Assembly (NCBI GenBank): GCA_027604705.1
Contig: JADHYV010000035.1
Coordinates: 124,001-188,000, forward strand
Length of the DNA: 64,000 nt
Source: Allomyces arbusculus
Taxonomy: Eukaryota; Blastocladiomycota; Blastocladiomycetes; Blastocladiales; Blastocladiaceae
Direction: 5' to 3'
Shown: piece after piece, positions 1 to 12,202 of the stretch
How the letters are laid out: each line of letters opens with the position of its first letter
Position numbering within the stretch: position 1 is the stretch's first letter
Made by a program: the position numbers and the translations under genes
The notes under the pieces: generated by a model
What the model was told of the DNA's origin: nothing
The model's database searches: none
Seen by the model: the letters and a program-made list of their open reading frames with translations, nothing else

Positions 1-1661
1 CAAACCGCGGGAACGATGCAACTGCGTCGGTGCCGTCATCGGCGACCGTGCAGCAGGACGCGGCACATGACGCTGAGTTGGGCCATCGCACGTTGCGTAA
101 GCGCGCCAAGACGATTTCCACGGGGCCCACGGCCGCTGCTGGGAGTGCGAGTACCGGTCACTTGCCGGCGGTCGGGCCGGGCCCAATGCTCCCGCCGCAC
201 ATGGTTGTTGGCACTGACCCGGCCACGGACGACGCCGCGGCCGCGGCCGAACGACAGCAGAGGCGCAAGTCGAGTATTGCCGATCTCACGGCGGCGACGC
301 AGAACCGCGTGCGGAAAGTGAGCAGTTACGAGACCATGGCCGCAGCGGCCGCAGCGGCCGCGTCGGACCCGTCCGCGCAACAACAGCAGGGCCAGCAGGT
401 CCCCCCGCATCCGTACGCGGTCTCGACGTCGGGCGGGTCGCTCATGGGCGGCAGCCAGTCGACGGGCAGTTTGCTTCAAAGCAACGTGCCTGTGCATGGG
501 GCGGGTGGCGAGACGCTCGGGATCCCGATCCTGCGCAAGGGACGGTCGCAGTCGATTTCGGTGGGCGTCGGCGGGGTCGGGATTGGGCCCGGGTCGTCGG
601 CGACGATCATGTCGGCTGCGGCCGGGTGGCCGTACTGGCCCCCGCCACCACCGCCGGCGCACATGCACGCGCAGGATCTGGCCATGGCGACGCCCGGGAC
701 CTACCCAGGGCTCGGCGAGTTCGACCAGCAGCGGTACGCGGCCTACGTGCAGCAGCAGCAACAGCAACAGCAGCAACAACAGATCCAGCAACAGCAGCAT
801 CTTCAACAGCAACAAGCTGCCGGGGTTCCTTCATTGCCGCCACGCGGGTCCGGGTATTACGGCACGTCGTACCAGCACAATTCGTCGATGATGCACCACA
901 TGGCTGCGGCCGCAGTCGCGAACCAGCGCACAATGCAGGGCTTTGGCACCGGCGGCGCGCCGCCACCTGCCGGTTACGGCTCGACGCGCGGCGCATACTA
1001 CTCGGGCCCGAGCACCTCGATGCCGCCCGGTGGGCCGATCCTGCCAACGTGGAACCCGACCAATAGCCGTGTGATTCCGGCGCACCTCGAGTACACGGGC
1101 GGTGCCACGACCGATGACGAAGAGTGGCGCGACATCGAGGAGGGTTACATGGGCGCATCGCCCGGACCCGACACGCCCGCGGGCACACCATCGACGGCAC
1201 CGCTCACGGGCCCGGTGCAGCATGGCATGGTAGTGCCCGGCGGGTTCCCGTCGTCGACGAGCTCGCTTGGGTCGCCCGCAACCTCGGCAGCGTCGGCATC
1301 GGCCGCCCGACGCGCGTCGCTCGCGGCTGCGGCTGTGGCTGCCGCCGCGTCGGGCGCGCTTTTGCCCCCGCCGCAGGGGATTTCGCCGAGTATGCTGGCC
1401 GCAGCGGCGACGCCCGGCACGTTCCACCACGCGCACCATCAGCAGCCGTATCCCGACCAGGTGGTCGGGATGTCGATCCCGGGGTCGTTTGGGCCCAGTG
1501 GTGGTATGAGTGGCACCGGTGGCACGGCACCGCGGTTTCATATGGCGCCGCAGCAGTCGCCGCTTCGCACGACGCTCGGCGACGAGTCGGCTGCGGCTGG
1601 GAGCAGCAGCGAGCTGTCGACGATTCAGGAGCAGCCGCTGTCGACGTCGCTGCCCAAGTAG
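1..1661 (+). CDS. 3' part of a low-complexity polyQ/polyA protein, function unknown
   Basis: The reading frame is open from the window edge (first full codon at 3) to a TAG ending at 1661, so the gene starts upstream and at least 552 codons are present. No ATG near the left edge is in this frame. The protein is Ala, Gln, Pro, Ser and Gly rich: an Ala run near 335-362, Gln runs at about 750-830, and many Ser/Gly/Pro stretches. Two basic Ser-containing patches, RRKSS and RKGRSQS, resemble kinase or 14-3-3 sites, which is only a suggestion. No catalytic or binding domain can be recognised. Strong GC3 bias and absence of stops over 1.6 kb support real coding. It converges on SNF5. It could be the disordered tail of a regulator such as a kinase or transcription factor whose domain lies outside the window. 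Confidence 0.75.
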   Translation, partial: NRGNDATASVPSSATVQQDAAHDAELGHRTLRKRAKTISTGPTAAAGSASTGHLPAVGPGPMLPPHMVVGTDPATDDAAAAAERQQRRKSSIADLTAATQNRVRKVSSYETMAAAAAAAASDPSAQQQQGQQVPPHPYAVSTSGGSLMGGSQSTGSLLQSNVPVHGAGGETLGIPILRKGRSQSISVGVGGVGIGPGSSATIMSAAAGWPYWPPPPPPAHMHAQDLAMATPGTYPGLGEFDQQRYAAYVQQQQQQQQQQQIQQQQHLQQQQAAGVPSLPPRGSGYYGTSYQHNSSMMHHMAAAAVANQRTMQGFGTGGAPPPAGYGSTRGAYYSGPSTSMPPGGPILPTWNPTNSRVIPAHLEYTGGATTDDEEWRDIEEGYMGASPGPDTPAGTPSTAPLTGPVQHGMVVPGGFPSSTSSLGSPATSAASASAARRASLAAAAVAAAASGALLPPPQGISPSMLAAAATPGTFHHAHHQQPYPDQVVGMSIPGSFGPSGGMSGTGGTAPRFHMAPQQSPLRTTLGDESAAAGSSSELSTIQEQPLSTSLPK

Positions 1662-2247
1662 AGGGGCACCGGAGGATGAGGTGAGGGAGGTTGGAGAGAG
1701 GAAGGAGATTGCCATTCATTTGCCCAGTCTCAGCTGCACCATAGCACGGTACCTATTTGATGGTCGATTTTTCTTTTCTAATTCTTTTCTTGTGTCGAGT
1801 CACAATCGAAAGAGACTTGGCGAGTGGGTGGTGGATTGGCATCGCTGCTGTGTTGCAGGCTCAGTCAAGTTTTCTCTCCCAAACTGGCTGATTCTGAGAG
1901 GCTGGGCGGCCGACGAACGCGACCACCACTCACTTGAGCACAAAATCAGACGGCGGAGAGTTCGGATCGAATCGTTCCGGGATCAGAATCCAACGGATGA
2001 TGAGTATATACAGTCATTGGTCGTTGCTGTTGGCCGAGGCATGTGTGTGTGTCATTTTTGCTGGCAATTTCCTCAACATCTTGTTCGAAGCACACACGAC
2101 CAAACCAACAGTAGTGCAACTGTCCCTCCAGTCCGCTGCCACGGAATTTGCTTTCGCATGTCCCAGAAAACAGAGGATAAATTATGAATCGCAAACGCCT
2201 AAGAACAGGTGAAACCAAAAACACAAAGCCCAGCTTTGGCCTTCGAT
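1662..2247. other. Convergent intergenic region
   Basis: This 586 bp lies between the stop codons of the partial gene on the left and SNF5 on the right, so it should hold both 3' untranslated regions. It is T-rich just after the first stop (1750-1800) and has a short GT run near 2042-2050. No conserved protein frame or RNA gene was seen. Confidence 0.6.
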
Positions 2248-5200
2248 CTAGTAATCGCTCTCGCTCGAGCTATCGTCATCGCTCATGGCCGCAGCGCGGC
2301 TCGCCGCGTTGTTTCCGTAATGGTAAGTCGGCTGCGACTGCGGCCGCGGTTGCGGCTGTGGCTGCTGCCCGTTCGACCGCCGACTATCATGCCCAACGTC
2401 AGGCGATGGCCACGCCTCGCTGCGACCGCGCTGCTGGTGCAAACCCGGCGCCGGAATTGCCGGCTTCGGCGGGAGCGTATGGTGTGCAGGGAGAGCAGCA
2501 GCAGCAGCCGGCGGCGACGAGGGTGACCCGAGCCCGCGAATCCGGATAATCGGCGCGCGCTGCGGCTGCGGCGGCGCCGACGTGACGGGCGGCGGTGGGG
2601 GCGACGGCGACGGCGTGATTTCGCCCTCTTCAGCATCTGAATGTGCGTCGGCCTCGTCGTGATCCAGGTCGTCGAGATCGTCGAGGTCATCGAGGTCCGC
2701 GTCCATTTGGTCGTCGATCGCCATGGATGACGGCAAGCCATTGGTCTCGGCGTCAGCATCGTCGTCTTCTTCCTCGTCGACAATCCGCCCACCACGCGCG
2801 CGCTTGGCCGGCCGCTGCTGCTGGTGCCGCCCCATGGCCGATCCGGGGCGACTCAATGGGCCCGGCGACGCACCGCCAGACTCGACTTCGGTCCGCGACC
2901 GTTTCCGCGACGCACTCCCATCAGCCGCAGTCGATGGGCTCGCCACGGGTACTGGGGTCATACCAAGAGCAGCAGCAGCAGCCATAGCGGCCTTGTGTTT
3001 CGCCGAGCTGCTCTTGCCGCGCCCGCGCTCGAGCGGTGGCGCGGCAGCCGCGGCCATGGCCACGCCCTCGGCAGCCTCAGGGTTGTCTCTGGCGAGCCGC
3101 TGTGCAACGTACGCGCGGTGCGTGCGGTTGCGCAGGTGCACCTCAAAGTTGGTCAGAGACAACCCTGGTCCGGCCGCGTACAACTTGGCGTTGTTCGGGT
3201 CGTGTGCGAGACAATCGGCACACTGAATCTTGAACGACGTGCCAGCGACGTGCACAAAGTAGAACTGGTCGTGCGCGTAGAGCGGCACCTTCTGCATTTC
3301 GGCCCGCCGCAAGAGCAGCCAGAGCGGCACGTCGGGCGAATCGCGCGGGTCGTGCGACGGCGGCGGGCCCGTGGGTGGTGCCATAGCCGCAGCCTTGGCG
3401 CTCGACCGGTGCGGCGACACACCACGGCCCATCATGGCCATTGGGTCGGCCGGCGGCATGGCGGCCATGAGCGCCGCGTTCTGAGCGAGAAGGGTGGGGG
3501 AGAACCGCGGCGTCGGGTGCCACGGCAGCGGGCGCCCACGGCCGTGGCTGACAAAGTAGAGACCGCACGGGTTGCACAGCGTCTTGTCGCCGAGCGGGCC
3601 GCGGCGCGCGACGGGCGTGCCATCAAATGGACACCCACAGTGCAGGCATGCCCAGGTGCCCGGCCTTGGCATATCAGCGCGCGGCACGCGCAGCCGGATC
3701 AGGCCGGGTACGTCATTGGGCACGTGCACGCTGTCGAGGAACCACTGGAACGGCGGCAGCGGGAGCCGGAGCCTAGCGGCGCATACGGGCGGAATGACAG
3801 CGTGCGACCGCTTGGTGCGGAGCGACTCTGGCTGGTGCAAGTCGACGATAGGAATGAGGTTGTGCACAATCGGGGCGACTGGGGCACTGGCGGCGGCCGC
3901 GGCCTGCGACCCACGCGCCATTTTCCGCGTCGTTCGCCGCTTGCGGCGTGCGTCACGGTCCGTGTCCTTGTCGAGCTTCTCAGCCTCCTCCTCGGTCATT
4001 TCTAAGAAGGCGGGCGTGAACGGCGAGTGGTGCGGGTGCACGTACTGGCGCCGGACATTCGACACGATGCCCTCGGTGTTGGCAGGTTCAGGTTGCGCGA
4101 CGAGCGGGACCAGGAACGCATTGGCCAATTCGGGGCTTATGTGGGCAATCGGCGAGCCGTCGAAGCCGTAGCCTGCGAGAGCGAGCGCCTTGACGTGCAG
4201 CTGCGCTTGCTCGCGGATGCAGTGGGCAACGGCCGTGCTACACGGAACAAAGTCAAACACGTGAGAAGGGAGGAAATCAAAGGAGAAGCAAGAATGACCA
4301 CACACCAGTACTCGCCATCCAGCCCAATCTCACGGCAGTACTGCGCGGCAAACCGCTCGGGCGAATTCCTCGGGCACGCCAAGTCCCACTCAAACTGGTC
4401 GACGAGCGCCGAGTTGCGCACCGTGACATGCAGCTTGACGACAAACCGCAAATCTTCCATGCCCTCGAGGGCGAGCCCGGCCACTCCACCAGGCCCCGGC
4501 GTGACTTGCTCGACTCGCTGGCTCTCATCCGCCGTGGCCGCGGGAAACACGAGCTCGTCCATGGTCTGGGCACCAGCGTCGGCCCCTCTCCTCTCCTCGT
4601 CCAAATTCAACATCTGCAACTGGCCCGCGACCTTGTCGGCGGCTGCCGTCGTAAGCGACCCCGCAGGCATGAGCGGGCGCCACGTGCGGTACTCGTTGAG
4701 CTGCGCGTGGATCGACTTGGCAATCACTTTCCTGGCCGCGGGCGGCAGCCGCAAATCGTCGACAAGACACTCGGCAAACTGCTCGGGCGTGACGAGCTGC
4801 TCGTGAATGTTCCACGTGAACACGTCGCGCACTTTGGTCCCGTCAAAGTCGAGGTCGAGCCGGATCGCGACGAGCTCCGTCGGCGCATCGGCCGCGCGTA
4901 GGTGCTGGTCGTCGGTGAAGTCGTAGTCCTTGAACTGATACCCGAGTGGCGGACCCGCGAGCGACGGGTGCTGCGGCGTCGGTGGCACGCCATCGACAGC
5001 ACTTGCTGCAGCGGCCACGGCCGTCGAGACGGCGCGCGCGCGCGCCTCGACCAACGGTCGACGCAAATGCGCCTTTTCCGACGGCAGCAGCACGCGAAGT
5101 GCGCGCCCGTGTCCGAGAACCGGTCCCGTGATCCCAATCTTGTTCTGCAGGTCGATGCCCTGCTGCGCAGCCTTGAGCGGCGAGTCAACACGTGTCGGGA

Positions 5201-6831
5201 GTAACGCGCGGTGCGGGAGCGGCGGCGCGCCAAGCCGCGACTGGTACTGGCGCAGCGACTCCTTTTCCACTTCGCCAAACGTGGCAATCTCTCTACGCAT
5301 CGACTCGAGCTGCTGGATGAGCCGGTTGCGGTTCTGCTCAATCCCGCGGTCCCACCGCCGGTCCTTGTTCACATAGTGCTTGAGCTGCGGCTGCGTTACG
5401 ACCGTCTTCCACTCGGGCGGGAACTGGTCGTACGGGAAGAGCGGTACCGGGCGCATCGGCGGCGTGCGAATCGGGCCGTTGGAGACAACTTCGATCTTGA
5501 TCGGCGGCGTGGAACCGATTCCAGGCGGCATCGCCGCGGTCGAAGGGGCCACTGCTGCGGTAGTGGTCTCGGGTACGACCTTTTTCTTGTGACTGCGCTT
5601 CTTTTTCGCGGGCGGCGTGGCCGTGGCGTCGCGCTTAATCTCCGACTTGACCGCCGACGACTCGTCCTCGACCGACATAGTCACACTCGGCGCTGGCCCT
5701 GGTGCCGCCATTTCGCTTGGTCCCGGCCCAGGCACCATACTCGGAGATCCGACAATAGGTCCAAACTGTCCCGTTGCAACCGGCGGCTGCGTGGGCGCGT
5801 CCTGCACAGTAATCGAGCGCATCATGGCCAACGGCGACGACGTATACTGCGACTGCTGCGGCTGTTGCGGTTGCGACATCGGCTGCGTGATCTGCTCGAA
5901 CTGCTGTTGCTGTTGCGGCTGCGGCGTCTGGTTGGCCACCGAGAGCGCGCGCATCATAGTCGGCGGTGTCGACCCGGGCACCGCAATCCCATTCTGCAGC
6001 ATCCCCATCCCCTGCGCGGGCATTTGCGGCGGCGACATGACCTGCTGCTGTTGTTGCTGCTGCTGCGCCGGATCCGTGCCCGGTTGGGGTGCGGGCCCAC
6101 GCTGCAGAAACAGTTGCTGCTGCGAGTCGAATGGCGGCGGGGGTGGCGGTGCCTGCTGTTGCTGCTGTTGCTGCTGCTGCCCCGTGGGCGGTGCAAACGG
6201 CACGGCCGCGCTCGGTTGCAACTGCGATTGCGGCTGCGGCTGCGGTTGCAGTTGTTGTGGCTGCTGCTGCTGAATCGAGTTCTGCCGCTGCTGCAAAACT
6301 TGGAGCAGCTCGTACTGGCGGCGCACAAACTGCGTCTGCATTTCCGGGGGCAACCGGCCGCTCGCAAGCGCTTGCCGGATCCTCTCGTACGCGAGTTGCA
6401 CCTGCTGCGTCGACATGGTGCTCGCCATGGCCGCGACCGAGACCGGCTGCTGCTGCTGCTGCTGCGGTTGCGGTTGCGACGGCGGTTGCTGCACGAGTCC
6501 TTGTGGCGGTGGCGCGGGCGTTGAGCTCGGTCCACGCATTGCCGGTGCCGGGGTCGCCACGGGCGGCGGCGCGGGGGTCGCCGACGCGTTGGGCGGCTGG
6601 ACCGAGTCGCGCCGCACGGCCGATTCGGCGCGTTCAGCCGGTTGGGCCGACATGTGTCGCGACGGCGGGGACTGCGGCGTGCTCGTGCCGACCGCGGCAG
6701 CCGCGGCGGCAAACTGCTGCTGCGCGAAATGTTGAAGAGCGGCCTGCTGCATGGCCGCGGCTTGCTGCTGCTGCTGCTGCTGTTGTTGTTGTTGAGCTTG
6801 CTGTTGAGCTTGCTGTTGCGCCGCGGCCTGC

Positions 6832-6864
<33 letters not shown>

Positions 6865-7078
6865 CTTTGCCGCTGCACGATCTGCTGCTGCTGGCGGAGC
6901 AGGGCCAGCTGCTGCGGCGTCAGCGACATGAGCCATTGCTGTTGCTGCTGCGGCGTGAGCTGCTGGAGGCCCGGAGGGCGCGGGATTCCAATCGGTAGTT
7001 GCGGTATGGCCTGCGCGGGTTGCTGAAGTGGCGGTTGCGGCGGTTGCTGCTGTTGTTGGGCGACTTGCTGCTGCAGGG

Positions 7079-7113
<35 letters not shown>

Positions 7114-7360
7114 ATCTGCTGCATCCTGAGCTGGTGCTGCAACTGCATTGCCGCCGCCGCGACCGCTTGGTTACTCGGCTGCTGCTGCCCTTGCACTTGC
7201 GCTTGCCCTTGCGGCTGCCCTTGCTGCCCGCCGCGCGCTAGAGCCGCCTGGTACAGAATCTGCTGCATCTGCAGCTGCTGCTGTGCGGCGCGCGCCGGAT
7301 CCGCGGCCGCCTGCACGGCCTGCGCCGCGGCGAACTGCTGCTTCTGTTGGAGCGCGGCAC

Positions 7361-7392
<32 letters not shown>

Positions 7393-7571
7393 TGCTGCTG
7401 GAACTGCAGCTGCTGCAGGTACTGGATCTGCTGTTGCTGCTGCTGGAGCGCAGCGAGCGCTGCGGCTGGGCCCGCCGCGGCCGAGACGGCGGGTGGCGAC
7501 GACCCTGGCGCGGCGGTTGCCGACGAGGACGGTGGTCCGGGTGGCGGGCCCGGCGGGTTCGGCGGGTTCAT
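2248..7571 (-). CDS. SNF5: SNF5-family SWI/SNF chromatin remodeller subunit with GATA-type finger
   Basis: Core subunit of the SWI/SNF (or RSC-type) remodelling complex, acting in the nucleus. Two exons: 7571-4306 and 4237-2248, with a 68 bp intron (GTGTGT...TAG), giving about 1751 residues. The N-terminal half is glutamine-rich with several Gln runs, as in yeast Snf5. The two SNF5 repeats lie near residues 880-1090: the first includes LDLDFDGTKVRDVFTWNIHE and the second LRFVVKLHVTVRN; the intron falls just after the second repeat. Around residues 1284-1315 is a GATA-like zinc finger, CLHC then CNPC separated by 20 residues, with RRGP and LCNPCGLYF, a feature known from filamentous fungal Snf5 proteins. 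The C-terminus is acidic and Ser/Asp rich. The start is the first ATG after the 2.3 kb divergent gap. Sfh1 is the alternative, but the polyQ head favours Snf5. Confidence 0.92.
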
Positions 7572-9844
7572 GATGGTGGGCAGGGCGGGGACGAGTCACT
7601 GGTAGACGAGCGAACACGCATCGACACCGACGCAGGATCGCGGATCGTGCCAACGTATTGCCGTGAAGCAAGGAGCAGCACCACCGAGCGAGCGAGAATA
7701 GCGGCGCGAGTACCACCAAACGACAGCGCGGAACGAGTTGATTGGCGGCAGCGGCGCGGCGCGATGTGGCCGGCAGCGACGACACACGAGATGAATCGAC
7801 CGCGCGACCAAACCATTTGTCGCGGATCCGAATGGCGTGCACGCACGCAAATACACACACACACACATACATATACACACATACACACCATCGCCGATGA
7901 GCGGGTGGGGCATGGTCCATGGTCGCAGTCACGACCATCAGGTCCGCCGGCGCGACGTGATTCCGACGGGGTGTCGACAAGGTGCGGCGGCGCGAGACGA
8001 GCGACGAAACGGTACGTAGACGACAAGGGAGAGACGGGGAAAAGAAGCAAGACAAGCGCATCGACAGTTAGTCTCAGCTCACCACACAAAACAACACGTT
8101 GGCATGCTCGCCCACGAGCGCGACGCAGGGGATCGGGGAGACATGAGCGGCGACGGGCGGCCATCCGGGGAGCCGCGGACCACCGTCATGGAAGGACACA
8201 CAGGGCACGCCATCGGGTACGTTATCGTTTTCAGGGCCGACCGAAACGCGCGCGCCGTCGAGGCCGGCGATGCGCCAAGGGGGGTCCGCCGACGGGCAGC
8301 ACAGCAGCAACGGAAAGGCAGGCGATCGCAGCGGGATGATGACGCACGTGCGGGCACCGCCAACCCACCGCTTGGCAGACTCCTCGAATGACACGGCGCA
8401 AACGGGGACACAGGGACGCGACCTGCGACCACCCCGTGGCGAAAGCGCGCGGCGCGTCAATGGGACTTCCAGAGCGATGCGATGCGATGCGTCCGCCACC
8501 CAAACGGCGTGCGCCCCGGGCGAACCACGCAGGAGCAATGCACCACCGGCAGGGCCGCTGCGTGAGGACACCGACGACGACCGACACAAGACAAGGGGCG
8601 CGCACGCAGGTGCGGGATCCCACGGCCTGCCTGGGCGGGCAAAGGGCGAACCGCCAAAACGCAACCCCATCAAATGCGCGCGCTTGGGCCTGCATCGTTC
8701 GTTCCGCATCGCCGTGCGGCGGCGCAATTGGGTAGATCGCTGGCTGCGGCGACCCGACCGGCGGTTTGAGATGCCCATGCGGCAAGTCGAGTCCCTCGTC
8801 CATCGGCTTCTCCTCCCTGCGACGGCACGCGGCGCGGGCACAGCACAGGACACACAAAATCGGCTGGGAATCCAACCAAAGGAGAGAGCGAGACACGAAC
8901 ACAAAATCGAGGACGCGAGGCGCGGCACAGCACGGTCGACGCGGCGTGCGGCACGCACGCGTGAGGACGCCAAAGGGAATGCGGCGCACGCACAAACTGC
9001 GCGGGGTGGGGGGACGCGCGCGCGGGCCGTGGTCGCGTGGGTTCTCGCGGGCGGGAAACTTGACTCGGGCTTGGAAAAAACTGGTTGCTTTTTTTTTTCG
9101 CGGGGCGAGCGCGCGGGGGCGCCTGCAACGTTACGCGAGCGGATGGCCTTGCGGTTGCTGCTGCTGTTGAATGCCTTTTGGACCGCTGCTGGCGATGGGT
9201 TCCGTTTGGTTTTTTTTCCTTTTCTTTCCCTCCTTCTCGGCGTTTGCTGCAGGGGCGGCTGCTGTGTGTTGTGTTGCGCGACGCCGACCCACGCGCTTCA
9301 AGTCGGCTCCCACCCCGGGCACCCCGTGCTGTTACCCGTTTGCTGGAGGCAGGGGCCGACGCTCGGTTTCTCAGATTTCCGCGGTGAAAAGCAGGCCGAG
9401 AACCGGGTTTCCTGGTGGCTTGCTCACCGCGCCCGCACGTGCCGTGCCAGCTCTGTCGGCTGCGTGTGTCGCTGACATCTCCGAAAGTGCCTCCCACGCC
9501 TCCCACGTCTCCCACGTCCTCCACCCGCCCACTCCACCTTTTGACCATCACCCACCATCAAAAAATGGCGCGCAACCACTGACAAATCGCGCACGATCAA
9601 TAAATACAAGAGCACCACGCAGCAACAACAACCCGAGGCCAGTACTGGCAGCAGCACCAGCAGCACCAGCTTCTCCACCTGCTTGCTCGCCCTTCCGTTC
9701 GACGGCAAGCCCGGCCAGCTGCAAGCTCGCGAGCTCACCCCACAAAACGCGTCGACACTGGGCGATGGTCCCTGCCGGCACCGCTGCCCCGCTGATCCCG
9801 TCACCGACAATTCCTTTCCGACCATCCAAGAAGACGCGTGCATC
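7572..9844. other. Long divergent intergenic region, SNF5/ATM1
   Basis: This 2.3 kb separates the starts of SNF5 (minus) and ATM1 (plus) and presumably holds both promoters and leaders. It contains a CA-rich microsatellite (about 7852-7888), a T run near 9089-9098 and a T-rich stretch at 9209-9230. Long frames cross it on both strands, but their translations are Arg/Ala/Pro-rich without domain-like order, as expected for random GC-rich DNA with few stops. No gene is called. Confidence 0.55.
7852..7888. repeat. CA/TA-rich microsatellite
   Basis: An imperfect run of AC dinucleotides with interspersed AT (acacacacacatacatatacacacat type) about 280 bp upstream of the SNF5 start codon. It is a simple repeat that could vary in length between strains. 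Confidence 0.85.
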
Positions 9845-12202
9845 ATGACCGCGCTTGCCGCCATGCTGCGTGCAACGCGTGCGCGACCCCTGGGTGCCGC
9901 TCGCGCCATGCATTTCCGGACCTCAAGTGCTCGCGTATTGCCCAGTACCTTGTCGTGCACGGCAACTTCTCAAGCATGGCGCTCGATCCCCGCGACCCCC
10001 GCTCCGCTGCGCTCCTTGCACGCGTCCGCTTTGCGCGCGTCTCCACCCAAGTCGGCCGCGGCACCGGCATCCACCAGCACGAGTACCACGACCGTGGCCG
10101 ACCAAGCAGCCGATACCGACCCGGTCACGCTGAAACCCGTCTCTGCGGCCACCGAGGGCGCCAACGACTGGGCGATCATGAAGAATCTCGCGCGGTACCT
10201 GTGGCCCAAAGACGATTTCGGCGTCAAGGCGCGCGTCGTTGTTGCCATGACACTTCTTGTCGCCGGCAAGGTACTCAACGTGCAGGTGCCCTACCTGTTC
10301 AAGGAAATCGTCGACAAGCTCACGGCCGCCGGTGTGAATGTCGACATGATGACCGTCGCCGGCACTGTGATTCTCGGGTACGGAGCGGCACGGATTGGCG
10401 CGAGCCTGTTCTCCGAACTGCGATCGGCTGTGTTCGGCGCCGTCGCGCAAAAGGCGATTCGGTCGGTCTCGCGCACGATTTTCGCACATTTACTACACCA
10501 AGACGCGGCGTTCCATGTGGCCCGGCAGACAGGCGCACTGACGCGTGCGATTGATCGTGGGACAAAAGGCATCGCTTTCGTGCTCAGTTCCATGGTCTTC
10601 CATGTGGTCCCGACGGTCCTGGAAATCGGACTCGTTTGCGGAATCTTGGCCACGTCGTTTGGCGGGCCCTATGCGCTCGTCACGGCCACGACCATGGTCG
10701 TGTATACCGGGTTTACGGTCGCGACGACCTCGTGGCGCACGAAGTTCCGGCGCGACATGAACGCGGCCGACAATGCCGCAGCGGCGCGTGCGGTCGACTC
10801 GTTGGTGAATATCGAGGCCGTCAAGTATTTTGGCAACGAGCAGCTCGAGACGCGCGAGTACGACAAATCGCTAGCCCAGTACGAGACGGCGGCCGTGCGC
10901 ACGACCACGTCGCTCGCGTTTTTGAATGCTGGGCAGGCGTCGATTTTCGCTATTGCGCTCACGGCCATGATGGGTATGGCTGCGCAGGGTGTCACCGCGG
11001 GGATCCTGACTGTCGGGGACTTGGTTATGATCAACGGGCTCGTGTTCCAACTGTCGATGCCGCTCAATTTCCTCGGGACCGTCTACCGCGAGCAGCGGCA
11101 GGCGTTGACGGACATGGACACCATGTTTGCACTGCAGACGATCGAGCCGTCCGTCAAGGACGCGCCGAACGCGCCACCGCTCAATTGGACCAAGGGCGAG
11201 ATTGCTTTTGACAATGTGCGGTTCGGGTACATGCCCGATCGCGACATTTTGCAGGGCCTGTCTTTCCGCATCCAGCCGGGCGAACGTGTCGGCTTTTGCG
11301 GCGGGTCCGGGTCCGGTAAATCGACGCTCGTCAAGCTGCTCTTCCGTCTGTACGACCCGGCGTCGGGTACCGTATCGATCGACGGCCAGCCGCTCGCGCA
11401 GGTGCAGGCCGCGTCGGTGCGCGACCGCATGTCGATTGTCCCGCAGGACACGGTTTTGTTCAACGCGTCGGTCGCGTACAATATCCGGTACGCACGGCCC
11501 GACGCGACCGACGCCGATATAGAGCGTGCCGCGCGCCGCGCGCAAATCCATGACCGGATCGTGACGGCCGATCCGGCCGGGTACGCGGCGCAGGTCGGGG
11601 ACCGTGGGGCCAAGTTGTCGGGCGGCGAACGGCAGCGGATCGCGCTGGCGCGTGCGATTTTGCGGTCACCCAAAGTGCTTGTCGTGGACGAGGGCACGTC
11701 CGCGCTCGATGCGCAGACCGAGGCGGCGCTGCTCAAGGCCGTGGAAGAGTACCTCGACCATGGCAGCGACGAGACCAAGACGACGGCGATTTTCATTGCA
11801 CACCGGTTGTCGACACTCACGCACTGTGACCGGATTTTTGTGCTCAAGGAGGGCCAGGTGGCCGAGGTTGGGTCGCACGATCAGTTGCTGGCGATTCCGA
11901 ATGGGTTGTACCGCGCCATGTGGATGGCACAGCAGGCCGGCGGGAACGCGTTGGCAGCGGACCAGGTGCGCGAGGCGGTGGTTGTGGACGAGGACGATGC
12001 CGCGACGGTAGTCGGCGACGAGAGCGCCGAGTCGCCGGTGCACAAGGTGGACGCCGATGTCGCAGAGGAGGCCGAGCTCGTGGATTTGGTGGGTGGTGAG
12101 TCGGACCCGGCACACAGTGCTGCAGCCAGCACCGAGCCGCGTGGTCAAAAGGAGGTGGAGAACGTTGAGGGCACAGACAAGGGCGCGCCCCCGTCGAATT
12201 GA
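9845..12202 (+). CDS. ATM1: Mitochondrial ABC transporter Atm1 (iron-sulphur precursor exporter)
   Basis: Inner-membrane half-transporter of the ABCB7/Atm1 family, which exports a glutathione-linked sulphur or iron-sulphur intermediate from mitochondria for cytosolic iron-sulphur protein assembly. Single exon, 785 residues, close to family size. The first ATG at 9845 opens an Arg/Ala-rich presequence without acidic residues, fitting mitochondrial import. The six-helix membrane domain spans roughly residues 130-420. The nucleotide-binding domain has Walker [10 protein letters not shown] (about 484-492), signature [16 protein letters not shown] (from about 591), Walker B with [12 protein letters not shown] (about 611-622; the family usually has DEATSALD) and an H-loop FIAHRLST near 650. 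The membrane part keeps Atm1-type stretches such as [11 protein letters not shown] and [10 protein letters not shown]. The acidic tail after residue 690 is longer than in yeast. Confidence 0.95.
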   Translation: MTALAAMLRATRARPLGAARAMHFRTSSARVLPSTLSCTATSQAWRSIPATPAPLRSLHASALRASPPKSAAAPASTSTSTTTVADQAADTDPVTLKPVSAATEGANDWAIMKNLARYLWPKDDFGVKARVVVAMTLLVAGKVLNVQVPYLFKEIVDKLTAAGVNVDMMTVAGTVILGYGAARIGASLFSELRSAVFGAVAQKAIRSVSRTIFAHLLHQDAAFHVARQTGALTRAIDRGTKGIAFVLSSMVFHVVPTVLEIGLVCGILATSFGGPYALVTATTMVVYTGFTVATTSWRTKFRRDMNAADNAAAARAVDSLVNIEAVKYFGNEQLETREYDKSLAQYETAAVRTTTSLAFLNAGQASIFAIALTAMMGMAAQGVTAGILTVGDLVMINGLVFQLSMPLNFLGTVYREQRQALTDMDTMFALQTIEPSVKDAPNAPPLNWTKGEIAFDNVRFGYMPDRDILQGLSFRIQPGERVGFCGGSGSGKSTLVKLLFRLYDPASGTVSIDGQPLAQVQAASVRDRMSIVPQDTVLFNASVAYNIRYARPDATDADIERAARRAQIHDRIVTADPAGYAAQVGDRGAKLSGGERQRIALARAILRSPKVLVVDEGTSALDAQTEAALLKAVEEYLDHGSDETKTTAIFIAHRLSTLTHCDRIFVLKEGQVAEVGSHDQLLAIPNGLYRAMWMAQQAGGNALAADQVREAVVVDEDDAATVVGDESAESPVHKVDADVAEEAELVDLVGGESDPAHSAAASTEPRGQKEVENVEGTDKGAPPSN

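Noticed and set aside
5211-6524. 437-codon plus-strand frame rich in Leu and Arg, opposite SNF5
   Set aside because: It is the reverse complement of the Gln-rich coding tract, in which CAG/CAA codons read as CTG/TTG, giving Leu.
8270-9475. 401-codon plus-strand frame in the SNF5/ATM1 gap
   Set aside because: Composition is random-like (Arg, Ala, Gly, Thr) with overlapping long frames on the other strand; no ATG context or domain supports it.
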